Positions 27,777 through 38,113 of a stretch of 64,000 nucleotides of DNA are shown piece after piece. The stretch covers positions 4,515,501 through 4,579,500 of the forward strand of contig CP070896.1 of assembly GCA_017084465.1 (NCBI GenBank). The letters are read 5' to 3'. A model generated the notes under the pieces. The model did no database searches, was not told where the DNA came from, and worked only from the letters and a program-made list of their open reading frames with translations. Every line of letters starts with the position of its first letter. Position 1 is the first letter of the stretch. Both the position numbers and the translations under genes were made by a program. This DNA is from Lacrimispora xylanisolvens. GTDB taxonomy: Bacteria > Bacillota > Clostridia > Lachnospirales > Lachnospiraceae.

Positions 27777-28905
27777 GTATTTCCGGGGAATGGAAGCGGA
27801 ACAGTATAGCTTTTATCGTGTACCCAAGGTCTTATTTACTGCTGAATGTTTTAGAACCCTCTCTTGTGAAGCAAAGGTATTATACGGTCTCTTGTTAGAC
27901 CGTATGAGCCTTAGTATTAAGAACCGGTGGTTTGATAAAGAAGATAGGGTTTACATTATCTTTACTGTGGAAGAGATTGCAGATTTGATGAACTGTGGTA
28001 CACAGAAGGCAGTCAAATTGTTAAAGGAGCTGGATACGAATAAGGGGATTGGATTAATCGAAAAGAAACGGTTAGGATTGGGGAAACCGAATGTTATTTA
28101 TGTGAAGAATTTTATGGTTAGTGATAGAATGAAAGGGGAAAAACAGCCAGAAGATCCAGTGAACACACAGAATAGTGAAAATCACAATTCTGGAGTTGTG
28201 AAAGTCACAAATCAGGAATACCCGGAATCACAATTCAAGAATGATGAAAATCACAATTCAGAAATAGTGAAAATCACAAATCAAGAATGTCCAGAACCAC
28301 AATTCAGGAATGATGAAAATCATAGCTCTGGAATGGTGAAAATCACAAATCAAGAATGTCCAAAATCACAATCTAATAAGACTGATATTAATGAGACTGA
28401 ATATAGTGAGACTGATTACAGTAAGACAGAGATTAGTGAAACTGATATAGAAATGTATGAAGTGTCTTTATCTAATCCATCCAATCAATCTATCGACCTG
28501 AAAACAAGAACGATGGATGTGATTGAGGAAATGGATACCTACCGGCAGATTATCCGGGAGAATATCTCTTACGAGTGTTTTAAGATTGACAACTATCTCC
28601 GGCAAGATGAGGTGGACGAAATGGTGGAACTGATGGTGGAAGTTATGATAATGTCAGATAACGGCACCATACGGATTGCTGGGGTGGATAAACCAGCGGC
28701 AATTGTAAAAAATCGGTTTATGAAGATGACCAAGGGACATATTGAGTATGCTATGAGCTGTATGGAAAGGAATCCGACGAAAGTGGGCAATATCAAGGCG
28801 TATCTGCTGACCGTGTTATATAATGCCACTTTGACTATAGACAATTACTACCGGGCAGAGGTAAACTATGATATGCATGGAGGAGGTTGGAAGAATGACA
28901 GTTAA
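27757..28905 (+). CDS. repA: Replication initiator protein A (RepA_N type)
   Basis: A 382-residue RepA-like initiator. The N-terminal winged-helix segment (YRVPKVLFTAECFRTLSCEA, then AKVLYGLLLDRMSLS) is the RepA_N signature shared with plasmid initiators. A C-terminal helical domain (about residues 255-380) follows. Between them lies a hydrophilic linker with three 23-residue repeats (28171-28377). ATG 27757 is chosen because GGGGGGAG precedes it and it overlaps the parB end by 20 nt. It likely drives replication of the excised element. The 3' end overlaps the next gene. Confidence 0.85.
   Translation: MQEVKFEYFRGMEAEQYSFYRVPKVLFTAECFRTLSCEAKVLYGLLLDRMSLSIKNRWFDKEDRVYIIFTVEEIADLMNCGTQKAVKLLKELDTNKGIGLIEKKRLGLGKPNVIYVKNFMVSDRMKGEKQPEDPVNTQNSENHNSGVVKVTNQEYPESQFKNDENHNSEIVKITNQECPEPQFRNDENHSSGMVKITNQECPKSQSNKTDINETEYSETDYSKTEISETDIEMYEVSLSNPSNQSIDLKTRTMDVIEEMDTYRQIIRENISYECFKIDNYLRQDEVDEMVELMVEVMIMSDNGTIRIAGVDKPAAIVKNRFMKMTKGHIEYAMSCMERNPTKVGNIKAYLLTVLYNATLTIDNYYRAEVNYDMHGGGWKNDS
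28171..28377 (+). repeat. Three in-frame 69-bp tandem repeats in repA
   Basis: Three tandem units of 23 codons with the pattern N-x-E-N-H-x-S-x-x-V-K-x-T-N-Q-E-x-P-x-S/P-Q. They lie in the linker of RepA. The unit length is a multiple of three, so copy-number changes would keep the frame. Confidence 0.85.
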
Positions 28906-29238
28906 GGATTTTATAAAAAGACAGTGGTTCCGGTCATGGTCGCAATCGTTTTATTCACATTGCTTCATCCGTTTTGTGTGGATAATGGTATATGTGATTA
29001 CCGGAAACTGTGGATGCTAGCAGGGATTCCTTTCGGTGTTCACAGAATGTATTTCTGGCTGATTCCCAAGGGATTTGACATTGGTGGTACAGTAGGAATG
29101 TTGGTTTTTAACCTGTTGATCGGAGGCTTGATTGGCAGTGTAATACTGGCATGGCGGCTGCTTGTGGCAGCGTTCTATCTGGTGAAGGGAACTGTTTTAG
29201 GAATTGCATGGCTCACCAGAAAGGTGGCTGGAAAATAA
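28895..29238 (+). CDS. DUF6050-like small membrane protein, frameshifted
   Basis: A 114-residue membrane protein with three hydrophobic segments (VPVMVAIVLFTLLHP, VGMLVFNLLIGGLIGS, AAFYLVKGTVLGIAWL). ATG 28895 follows AGGAGG inside the end of repA. The first frame would misread after seven codons; adding one A to the AAAAA run at 28915-28919 gives MTVKDFIKKTVVPVMVAIVL and a whole-codon length. It is a standard companion of repA in this ICE family, with unknown function. Confidence 0.75.
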
Positions 29239-29270
29239 GGAATAGCCGGGAAATGACGGTGTGGAAAGGG

Positions 29271-29364
29271 GAGCGCTAAGCGCCATATAAATATTGAAAA
29301 ATCGAATAGTGAATTATCGGACAGCTGGATTCATGATTTGGCTGTCTTTTTGCGCTCTTTTTTT
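29271..29364 (+). terminator. Nested terminators closing the par-rep operon
   Basis: An inner hairpin GACAGC/GCTGTC (29320-29325 with 29341-29346) is followed by TTTTT. An outer pair GAGCGC/GCGCTC (29271-29276 with 29352-29357) is followed by seven T. Confidence 0.75.
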
Positions 29365-29372
29365 CAATAAGA

Positions 29373-29397
29373 ACCTTGCGACATCGTGTCGCAAAGT
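29373..29397 (+). promoter_or_regulatory. Palindromic operator upstream of the XRE gene, copy 1
   Basis: TTGCGACA-TCG-TGTCGCAA (29376-29394) is a perfect 8-bp inverted repeat around a 3-bp centre. It lies between the par-rep terminator and the XRE gene. A near-copy in opposite orientation is at 31248-31272. A half-site ATGTCGCAA is at 29482-29490 inside the XRE gene. It is the likely binding site of the XRE regulator. Confidence 0.7.
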
Positions 29398-29463
29398 TTG
29401 GAGGAGATAGCCTGGTCAAATAAGATGGCGGCGATGTTAGAAATTTATAAGAAGGGAGGGAGC

Positions 29464-29901
29464 GTGTTGGGGAACCGCGTCATGTCGCAAGAATTAATAG
29501 ATTTGGGGAATCGTATCCGAGAGCGGCGGCAGGAAGTCGGACTGTCGCAGGAAGTCCTTGCAGAGCAGGCCGGAATCAGCCCCAACACAATCAGCCGGAT
29601 TGAATGTGGTCAGACAGCCATGTCGGTGGAGACCTTTCAGAAGCTGGTGAGGATTCTTGGGAGCGATGCCAATTGGCTGCTTAGTAGTATGGAATCTACA
29701 GAGAAAGATACTGGGCAGCTACATACTGTGATCTGCCGAGTCAGGAACTTAAAGCAGGCAGAGCAGGATATTGTGGTAAGGACTATGAAAGCATTGATGG
29801 ATGGACTAGAGAAAACCGGTGAAGAATATTTCCACATATATGGTGTCTGCTTTGGAAATATCATCATATCTGTTGAGGCAAATACAGTGGAATATTGCTA
29901 A
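29464..29901 (+). CDS. XRE-family transcriptional regulator
   Basis: A 145-residue Cro/CI-type regulator. The helix-turn-helix is LSQEVLAEQAGISPNTISRIECG, followed by MSVETFQKLVRILG. The C-terminal half (SRVRNLKQAEQDIVVRTMKALMDGL) resembles the dimerisation helix of ICE repressors. I place the start at GTG 29464 (or TTG 29467) because GAAGGGAGGG (29451-29460) is a strong ribosome site; the frame is open upstream to 29386 without a suitable start. It probably represses transfer genes through the palindrome upstream. Confidence 0.82.
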   Translation: MLGNRVMSQELIDLGNRIRERRQEVGLSQEVLAEQAGISPNTISRIECGQTAMSVETFQKLVRILGSDANWLLSSMESTEKDTGQLHTVICRVRNLKQAEQDIVVRTMKALMDGLEKTGEEYFHIYGVCFGNIIISVEANTVEYC

Positions 29902-29962
29902 ACTAATAGTATGAAATAAGGCAGTCACAGGAGCATGGTAAGGAGGTAACTATATATTTCCC

Positions 29963-30039
29963 AAGGGGATATGGTCAGGCAGTAAAAAGGAGTTTCAGGC
30001 TCCCGTTAAAAAAAACGGGTGTGCCGGGAGCTGTTTTTT
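29963..30039 (+). promoter_or_regulatory. Attenuator-like leader after the XRE gene
   Basis: Two mutually exclusive hairpins share the CCCG at 30002-30005. One is a terminator, GCTCCCG/CGGGAGC (29999-30005 with 30025-30031), followed by six T. The other is CCCGTT/AACGGG (30002-30007 with 30014-30019). A four-codon reading frame (ATG 29971, stop 29983-29985) with AAGGGG upstream precedes them, as in translational attenuators. Function inferred. Confidence 0.5.
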
Positions 30040-30098
30040 ACTGCTTTCTTAGGTCTGTGATACTGATATTTCGGGCCGCCCGTAGAAAGGCGGTATTC

Positions 30099-30425
30099 AT
30101 GCTGACATTACAGAAACTAAAACAAATCGTAGAAGTTCCGGTTCCGGGACAGAAAATTCCAACAGCGAGAAAATTAAAGACATCCGGTGTTATTACTGCA
30201 CGGGAGAAGTTGAATCAGGAAACAAAGATAGTGGTATATCAGAATGGCTATGCTCTTTATGAAGCAGGAGGTTATGCAACTGTTTTTCCGATACATTCGT
30301 GCCGGGAATATCGGTATGATTCAGAGGATAAAAAATGCTATATTGCAGAGCACTTGTTTGAGCAGGAAGCCTGGTATCTGCGCCTGATACTGGAGGGGGG
30401 AAGATCGTTTGAGCCGGAACTGTGA
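30099..30425 (+). CDS. Unknown ICE protein
   Basis: A 108-residue protein, MLTLQKLKQIVEVPVPGQKI..., with no signal peptide, membrane segment or motif that I recognise. It contains a run of aromatic and charged residues (YQNGYALYEAGGYATVFPIH). ATG 30099 has a modest AGAAAGGCGG upstream. Its 3' end overlaps the start of the sigma-like gene by 17 nt, so it belongs to the same transcript as the regulators. Similar small proteins precede the sigma-like genes in related ICEs. Confidence 0.6.
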   Translation: MLTLQKLKQIVEVPVPGQKIPTARKLKTSGVITAREKLNQETKIVVYQNGYALYEAGGYATVFPIHSCREYRYDSEDKKCYIAEHLFEQEAWYLRLILEGGRSFEPEL

Positions 30426-30750
30426 GACCAGGGAGCAAGAGCGGACAGTCTCTTACAGTGCGTTATCAGAAGAGTGGCAGGTTTTGGAGACAAGGGAGGT
30501 TTCGGCACTTGAGAGATTAATCCACAAAGAAACGGTATCGGAGATACTGGCAATCTTAACAAACCAGCAGCGAATGGTTATCTGTCGTTTTTTCCTTGAA
30601 CAGAAAACACAGCGTCAGATATCAAGGGAGTTAGGGATTACAGCCCCGGCAGTTTCCAGAATTCTTTCCAGAGCAATCCAGAGGGCACGTAGGTATTACT
30701 CTTATTTTGTTTCTACTATCGCAATAACAGGAGATGAAAGGAGAGTGTAA
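30409..30750 (+). CDS. Sigma-70 region-4-like protein
   Basis: A 113-residue protein with a C-terminal sigma region 4: ILTNQQRMVICRFFLEQKTQRQISRELGITAPAVSRILSRAIQRARR. It starts with TTG 30409 behind AGGGGGGA. Without a region 2 it is not a complete sigma factor. Such proteins regulate ICE functions in Tn916/Tn1549 relatives, probably as DNA-binding regulators. It ends 2 nt before the second sigma-like gene. Confidence 0.78.
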   Translation: MSRNCETREQERTVSYSALSEEWQVLETREVSALERLIHKETVSEILAILTNQQRMVICRFFLEQKTQRQISRELGITAPAVSRILSRAIQRARRYYSYFVSTIAITGDERRV

Positions 30751-30752
30751 CC

Positions 30753-31208
30753 ATGCGTGGAAAGAAGCCAAAGGAACGGGAACGGTATGTATTGCGAATG
30801 GGAGATGGTTCGCTGGTGGAAGTGAGCAGGGAGGTCTATCTGGAATGGTATCAGTCCAGGCGCAGGGAGAAATACCAAATAGAACGGAACCTGAAATATG
30901 GTGTATGCAGTCTGGATGTGATAGAAGAAAATGGTGGTTTTCTAAAAAAGGATGGGCATATGAGAAATGAACCGGAAGAAGACACACTGAAAAAACTCTG
31001 CATGGAAATGTTGCAAGAAGGTTTGAAAAGTTTATCCGAGCAGGATGCTTACCTTATCCATTTGCTATTTTTTGAAGAAATAACCATCAAGGATGCAGCA
31101 CAGATATGCGGGTGTAGCCGAAAAACCATACAGAATCGCAGAAAGCGGATTTTGGAGCAGCTGCGTGAGATCATGGGTGAAATGGGAATTGCCGGCGGCT
31201 GTTTTTAG
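30753..31208 (+). CDS. Second sigma-70-like/HTH regulatory protein
   Basis: A 151-residue protein. The C-terminal helix-turn-helix, LSEQDAYLIHLLFFEEITIKDAAQICGCSRKTIQNRRKRILEQL, is of the sigma region-4 kind. The N-terminal half (PKERERYVLRMGDGSLVEVSREVYLEWYQSRRREKY) is typical of ICE-encoded sigma-like proteins. ATG 30753 follows GAAAGGAGAG. It forms a two-gene regulatory cassette with the preceding gene. Confidence 0.78.
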   Translation: MRGKKPKERERYVLRMGDGSLVEVSREVYLEWYQSRRREKYQIERNLKYGVCSLDVIEENGGFLKKDGHMRNEPEEDTLKKLCMEMLQEGLKSLSEQDAYLIHLLFFEEITIKDAAQICGCSRKTIQNRRKRILEQLREIMGEMGIAGGCF

Positions 31209-31247
31209 CCACCTTTCAATCATGAATATAAGACATGGAAGACATTA

Positions 31248-31272
31248 ACTTTACGACACGATGTCGCAAAGT
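31248..31272 (-). promoter_or_regulatory. Palindromic operator, copy 2 (inverted)
   Basis: Read on the minus strand, ACTTTGCGACATCGTGTCG followed by TAAAGT matches copy 1 at 23 of 25 positions, including the asymmetric TCG centre. The two copies therefore face each other across the regulator module. This copy lies between two convergent genes (ends at 31208 and 31280), not at an obvious promoter. Confidence 0.65.
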
Positions 31273-31279
31273 ATAAAAC

Positions 31280-31483
31280 CTATTTCTTACTTTGGATGAT
31301 CGTTCGCTGCTTTATCTTCCCGTTTATTGTCTGCCGTTCCAGAGCGAATATCATATCGCTGGTGCGCTCGAAATAGCCTATATCTTTCTTCCAGCTTATC
31401 CCGCATTTACAGTGCTGCAGGCCGATAAATTGTTGTTTCATTTTTTTACCGCAATCAGGGCAGATTTTATTATTTGATCCCAT
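31280..31483 (-). CDS. Small zinc-ribbon protein
   Basis: A 67-residue protein with the metal-binding pairs CPDCGKK and CKCG at residues 8-29, followed by a basic tail. It reads against the main direction of the element. AAGGAT lies 11 nt upstream of the ATG. The fold suggests a small DNA- or RNA-binding zinc ribbon; it does not clearly match the Cys-rich KTR family that is common in these ICEs. Function unknown. Confidence 0.6.
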   Translation of the reverse strand: MGSNNKICPDCGKKMKQQFIGLQHCKCGISWKKDIGYFERTSDMIFALERQTINGKIKQRTIIQSKK

Positions 31484-31499
31484 ATGTACATTATCCTTT

Positions 31500-32025
31500 T
31501 TATACTTGTATTCACTGATGGATACGATTTCATTTCTATTATTCTAATGTTATCACGTTTTACGTTTCATTACGACTGGATTTTATCCAAAATACGCCGG
31601 GTTTTAATGAAAATCTAAAAAATTTCTCTGACCGGTTAACTTTCACCTTCTCAAACATGCAATTAGTGAGAGGGCATTTTCAATTATTCTTCTAAACTAC
31701 AAAATCCCCTTTCACCGTACATTGACAACTTCATCGCCTGTCCAGATTGATACCCGGCACCGTGCCGGAGAAAACGCTGCGGAAAGAAACCGGAGCAGGA
31801 ACGGGTTTGGAAAGAGAACAGGCATACGCTCAATATATAACAGTAGATGCCATGCAGGGAAGCTCCAATCAGGAACTTCCCTGCATCCATGTGCTGTTAT
31901 CAGCGGACAGTGCAAATCTGCGGAGGGGAGGCAAACGACGATGGGAACTTAGCGAATAGAGGTTAGAAACCAACTAACAAATGCGGTCGCCAGACTGCGA
32001 GAAACGAAAGTGAGGTATTCAAGTA
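31500..32025 (+). other. Long leader region upstream of the pilin gene, with several hairpins
   Basis: No convincing gene. The 3' half is rich in perfect dyads: CCGGCAC/GTGCCGG (31754-31768), ATGCAGGGAAG/CTTCCCTGCAT (31852-31862 with 31876-31886), GTTAG/CTAAC (31962-31966 with 31974-31978) and GCGGTC/GACTGC (31983-31998). TTGACA at 31722-31727 could be a -35 element but has only a weak -10. Short open frames here overlap one another and I do not call them. A structured mRNA leader for the pilin is my best reading. Confidence 0.45.
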
Positions 32026-35000
32026 ATGAAAGGAGCAAAAAGAATTATCTCGGGCTTACTTTCGGCAATCACCATACTGACAGCCATTGTGCAGCCTGTA
32101 TCTGTGTATGCAGCGGACGTGCCAGCTTATGAAGAAAAATATCCGGTCTTAGAAACAGTCAGGGATAAGCTGGATGAGGACGAGGTGGTGGTTGCCGATG
32201 ATTATGAAGTGGAAGCAGGAAGCAAATTTGACATTGAGTGCGACTTTTCCGGCGTGGAGATCAATCCGGAAAAAGTCAAGGTCACATTCCATGAAGCAAA
32301 GAGTGAATCCGGTCAGGAGTTAGATATCAACCATGCAGATTCCTATAAGGCGGTTTATTTTGTGGAGCCACTCAGCGGACATCCATCTTACCATGTCAGC
32401 CGAAATATTATTGTTACGGAACCTAACAGGGAAGTAGAGTCAGAAAAAGCAGTTCCTGATTCCGGGAAAGATACACAGTCCGAGGAACTAGAGGATGAAG
32501 AATGGCAATCGGAGCTGACGGTGAATGAAGCCTTGGAGCAGGCAGAAGAACAGGGGATTGACGTGATGGCTATGGATGTCGGGGAAAGCGTGACGTTCTA
32601 TGCGGCAACAAGTGCCAATGCCAGAGCGATGGAACAGGTTACATTAACCAGGGGGGATTATTATTACTATTCCACCTATGGATATGGAACTTATCTGACG
32701 TGCAAATTTACGGTTCACTATGGTAATCAATCTGCAACTGCATATTGCGTCCAGCCATCCAAGGCATCGCCGCCAAGTGGAACTTATTCCATTACAAAGT
32801 TAAGTGACAGTAAGGCACTTGCCAAGGTTTGCTATTATGGAACAAAAAGCCAGTGCCGGTGAAGGGTTCTTTGAAGAAAAATATCCGAACTTCACGGAAG
32901 GGCAAAGGACGATTCTGGTTCATATAGCAGCCAGCTATGCCAATGGCAGTAGTGATGCTTTTACCGGAACCAGTGAGACCGGAAAAGCTCTGGCAATGGA
33001 ACTTTATAACTATTGTATGGCACAGCCGGAAATTCCAGATGTTGCAATGTCATTTACGGATGATAATGTAACGGCTTATGTGGATGGGGAGGTTCAGCGG
33101 ACAAAGGAAATTACATTTAAGGCAGATGAACAGCAGACGATTACCATGAAGCTGCCGGATGGCGTGAAATTTCACAACGTAACGACGGGAAAAACCAGTG
33201 CTATCGGAGCCAATGTTGAAGTTGCCGGCGGAACAAAGTTTTATCTGTCTGCACCACTGACGCAGACAGCAGATGTATCCGGCTCATGGTCGGCCACGAT
33301 GAAAGGCAGTATTACAAAAGACTATTCAGCTTATAAAATCACTACTGGTAGCAGTAGTCAGGATTTAGCCTTTGTATTCGGCGAAGGGACTACCGATGAG
33401 AAATATGTGGATTTTTCTGTTAAGTGGTTAGAAATTGCGAAAGTCAAGGTGATAAAGGTCGATTCTAATAAACAGGACGAAAAGCTGTCTGGTGCAATAT
33501 TTGGGATCTACAAAGATAAGGACTGTACACAGTTAATTACCAAAATGCCAAAGACAGATGAGAATGGTGCATCTACTGTACAGATTGTAAAGACACAGGA
33601 TACCGTGTATTTAAAGGAGATTACCGCTCCCACAGGATACCGAATTAATACATCTGCGTATAATGTAAATCTGGTAGCAAGCCAGACCACTTCTGTGACA
33701 GTGCCAGACAAGGAGCAACTTGGCGAACTGACCGTTTACAAAGAAGGGCAGGTATTATGTGGTGCGGATGTGAGTAGCAGTGGCACCGTATTCCGATATG
33801 AGAAACGCAGACAGGCAAATGCAGTTTTTAATGTATATGCCGGTGCAGATATTTATACCGCATATGGAGCACAAGTTTATAAGAAAGGTGATCTGGTAAA
33901 GGGAAATATGGTTACCGATTCCAATGGATCGGCAATCCTGAAAACCTTCATCTTGGAACTTATGTTGTGAAAGAGATGCAGGCTCCGCAGAATTTCTACA
34001 ATGCCGGAGAGGAAAAGACCGTAACCTTATCCTATGCCGGACAGAATGTAGATGTAGTATTTTCAGAGCAAACCTTTAATAATGAACGTCAGAAAGCGAA
34101 AGTATCTGTTGTGAAAAAGGATAAAGACACATTAAAGCCTCTGGATGGTGGTATCTTCGGACTGTATGCGGGAAGTGATATCGAATCAGCGGATGGAATC
34201 GTTGTGGTGAAGAAAGGTACGCTGATCGAAAAAGCAACGACCGGAGAAGATGGTAAAGCAGCATTTACGGCTGACCTGCCAATCGGCTTTTCTTACAGTG
34301 TGAAAGAAGAACAGGCTCCAAAGGGTTACCTGCGGAACCAGGAAGATGTTTATACCTTCAAATTTTCTTACACCAATGACAGTGAAGCGGTAGTTACGTT
34401 CACGCACACCTTTGTCAATGAGCGTGTGAATGCTAAAATTAACTTGCAGAAAAAAGATGCGGAAACCAATCAGGCAAAACCGCAGGGAGACGCTACGCTA
34501 GAAAAGGCGGTCTATGGTTTATATGCTCGTGAGGATATTGTGCATCCGGATGGGGCAACCGGTGTGCTATATAAGGCTGGGGCGAAAGTGGCAACGCTGA
34601 CAACGGACAAGAACGGTGCTGCGTCGATTGAGAATCTATATCTGGGTAATTACTATGTGAAAGAAATCACCCCTCCTGTTGGTTATCTTGCCGATGAGAC
34701 AGAACATGATTTAGTCTGCAATTACGAAGGGGATCTTGTCGCTACGGTAGAGCGTAGCTGTGTTTCTCTTGAACAGGTAAAGAAACAGCCGTTCCAGATT
34801 ATCAAGGCGGCAAATAACGGCAAGACGGATGCGGATTTGCTCTCCGGAGCCGGGTTTACGGCTTATCTGGTTTCTTCCCTTAGTGTCAAGGCGGATGGCA
34901 GCTATGATTTTGATTCTGCATCCCCGGTGGTAATTGGTGAGAACGGTGCAACGGAAATGTTTACCGATGAAAAAGGCTATGCTTGCAGTATCGCATTGCC

Positions 35001-37855
35001 ATATGGTACATACGTCGTGCGTGAGACAACCACGCCCCATAATTATACACCGGTAAATGATTTTGTCGTGCAGATTAAGGAACATCATCCGAATACACCC
35101 CAGGTATGGCGAGTGCTACTGGATGATGAGTTTGAAGCCAAATTGAAGATTGTTAAGCAGGATGATGCAACAAACAAACCGGTACTGGCAAAAGATACAG
35201 AGTTTAAGATTTATGACCTGGACAATAAGAAGTATGTGGAACAGGTAACGACCTACCCAGTAACAGTGGTTCACAAATCCTATTTTACGGACGAGCAAGG
35301 TTATCTGATACTGCCACAAAACCTTAAAATCGGAAATTACCGCATCGAGGAAGTGCAGGCTCCATTTGGTTATACACTGAATGATAATTACTATGAGGTG
35401 GCTGTGGATACCAATACGGCATACCAGATGGACAGTGTTTCCGGGGATGCCATTATTGAGGTGAACTATGAGAACCATCCGGTGAAAGGAAAACTGCATA
35501 TTGTAAAGCAGGGAGAAGTGCTGGACGGCTTTAAAGAGGATTTTGCATATCAGGTAGAGAATCTTTCCGGTGCGGTCTTTGAAGTTTATGCTGCAGAGGA
35601 TATTTATACTGCTGACTTCCAGAAAGATGATGAAGGAAATCGGATTCTGGAATATGCTTCCGGTGCATTGGTAGCAACACTGACCACGGATGAAAATGGG
35701 GAAGCTGTACTGAAAGATTTGCCTTTAGGTGCGTATAAAGTGGTGGAAATCACGGCTCCGAACGGCTTTGTTCTAAATGAAGCAGAGCAGAAGGTGACCT
35801 TTACCTATGTGAATCAGAATACTCCGGTAATCGAACAGACCGCAACATTTGAAAATGACCGCCAGAAGGTGGAAATATCGGTTGTAAAGTTGGATGCAGA
35901 AACAAAAGCGAAAGTAGCCGGTGCTGTCTTTGGACTGTATGCAAAAGAGGATATCCTGGCGCATGGCGAGGTTATTGTGAAAGCAGATACACTGCTTGGT
36001 GAGACGGTAAGCGGAGAAGATGGAAAAGCGGTCTTTGCACTGGATCTGCCTTTTGGGGATTACTATGTGAAGGAACTGGTAGCCCCGGCAGGCTATGTTT
36101 CTTCTGATGAAGTGCTGGAGATTACAGCAGCTTACCAGGGACAGGATGTGGACGTGGTATATCTGTCCACCGAGTTTCAGAATGAGTCGACTAAAATTTC
36201 CGTGAAGAAAACAGACATTATCACAGGCGTGGAACTGGGCGGGGCAAAACTGACAGTGCTTGATTCAGAGGGAAATGTTGTGGATACATGGACATCGGTT
36301 AAGGGCAGAACATCTCATCGAACGTTTGACCGTGGGCGAGACCTATACTCTACGGGAAGAAATGGCTCCTTATGGGTATCTGCAAGCGGAAAAAATCACA
36401 TTTACTGTCGAAGACACCGCTGAAATCCAGAAGGTAGAGCTAAAAGATGATGTACCCACCGGAACTCTTGTAATCAATAAAAAGGGCGAGTTTTTGGACA
36501 AGGTATCGTTGCTAGATTCGATCAGTGGCTGGATTGCACACTTATTTGAATACATAACCGGTGCCTTAAAGGATGTGACCTTTGAAGTCTATGCTCTGGA
36601 AGATATCAAGGCTGCTGATGGTGAAAGTCAGGATTATTATGCAAAAGATGAGCTGATAGCAACCATCACCACGGATGATACCGGACATGCCCAACTGGAC
36701 GGACTTCCGCTGGGAAAATACTATGTGAAAGAAACAGAAACAGCCAAGGGTTATGTACTGGATGGGGAAATCCGTGAGATTGACCTGACTTATCGTGATC
36801 AGTATACAGCAGAGGTTACATTCTCTACTGACTGGCAGAACAATCGCCAGAAGGCAGAGGTAATTGTTATTAAGAAAGAAAAGGATTCTGACCGGGTGTT
36901 GGAAGGTGCGGTATTTGCCCTCTGTGCAAAAGAAGATATCGTGAATGCAGATGGTAAAGTGATTATGGAAGCAGACACCGTGATTGAGGAAAAAGCCACC
37001 GATCAGGATGGCAAACTGACCTTTGTGGCTGATTTGCCGATTGAATTTTCCTACTATGTGAAAGAAACTGCTTCGGCTCCGGGCTTTGCTACTACAGACG
37101 AGACACAGGAGTTTACATTTACTTATGGGGATGCCGAACAGGAAAGCATCACCTATGAATTTACTTTTGAGAACGAACCGACTGTTTTTGAGTTTACCAA
37201 AACATCTCTGACCGATGGTAAAGAAGTGGAAGGTGCAAAGCTTAAGATTGAAGATGAAAACGGCAATGTGGTGGAGGAATGGACATCCGATAAGGAACCG
37301 CACATTATCCGCGAACTGGAAGTAGGGAAGACCTACAAAATGGTGGAAACCATGCCGGCAGATGGCTATGTAACCGCAGAGAGCATCGAGTTTACAGTAG
37401 AAGATACCGGGGAAGTGCAAAAGGTGGAGATGAAAGATGATATTACAAAGGTGGAAGTTTCCAAAACCGATAGTTCCGGGAAGGAGCTGCCGGGAGCCAA
37501 ACTTGAGATTTTAAATGAGAGCGGCGATGTGGTTGAAAGCTGGACTTCCGGAGAGAAACCAAATTATATCGAAATGCTGCCAATCGGAGAATATACGCTC
37601 CGGGAAGAAAAGGCACCGGAAGGTTATCTGAAAGCGGAAGATGTAAAGTTCACCGTTAAGGACACTGGAGAAGTTCAAAAGGTTGTGATGGTAGATGAAG
37701 CAGAACCGCCAGCGGATCAGCCGTCACCGGCTCCATCCGGCAGTACACCAAAGACCGGAGATGACAGTCAAATGGGATTATGGCTGGCTTTAGCAGGACT
37801 GGCATTGGTTGGTCTGTGTGGTTCGATGATCATTCTGAGAAAGAAAAAGGATTGA
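32026..37855 (+). CDS. Giant SpaA-type surface pilin with thioester domain and Cna-B repeats, three frameshifts
   Basis: A 1,942-residue cell-wall adhesin once three indels are repaired (AAAAA 32844-32848, AAAA 33941-33944, GGG 36303-36305; the corrected length is whole-codon). A signal peptide occupies residues 1-29. A thioester domain follows, with the reactive-Cys motif AYCVQPSK (Cys241). About 13 Cna-B isopeptide domains come next, each opening like KVSVVKKDKDTLKPLDGGIF and ending like YYVKE or YVVRE plus A-P-x-G-Y. The C-terminus is TPKTGDDSQMGLWLALAG, a hydrophobic span and RKKKD, a sortase signal. The PKTG form fits the class B sortase encoded at 49,663. It likely mediates mating-pair or host contact. 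Confidence 0.88.
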
Positions 37856-37969
37856 TAGAAGAAATCAGTTAGAAAGAGATTGGATAACAAATTATCTGGG
37901 CGTTTATGGATAGCAGTGGCTTTCCGTAGACGTCCATCTTTTTTACTTGAAAGAAGTGAGGTGATTGAA

Positions 37970-38113
37970 ATGCTGGGAGTTGTTGTCGGAACGATTATGG
38001 TGGTGATGGTGTTTCATCTGTACTGTTGTGTCCGAATCGGGGCAATGGAAGACCGGAGGATGAAAAGATTGTGCCGGAAGGAGAAGCAGGATGCAGACGG
38101 GGAGAGTGGATAA
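37970..38113 (+). CDS. Small membrane protein
   Basis: A 47-residue protein, MLGVVVGTIMVVMVFHLYCC then a basic tail (MEDRRMKRLCRKEKQ): one membrane helix and a cytoplasmic end. ATG 37970 has GTGAGGTG upstream; the frame is open further left but without a ribosome site. It lies between the pilin and the PcfB operon and overlaps the next gene by 23 nt. Unknown function. Confidence 0.5.
   Translation: MLGVVVGTIMVVMVFHLYCCVRIGAMEDRRMKRLCRKEKQDADGESG

Noticed and set aside
28171..28377. Regularly spaced repeats that could suggest a CRISPR array
   Set aside because: The 69-bp units are contiguous, in frame, and encode 23-residue repeats in RepA. There are no spacers and no cas genes.
31684..31959. 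Several overlapping 60-76 codon frames upstream of the pilin
   Set aside because: They overlap on both strands across inverted repeats, which itself creates mirrored open frames. None has a good ribosome site, although the frame 31747-31959 cannot be excluded completely.
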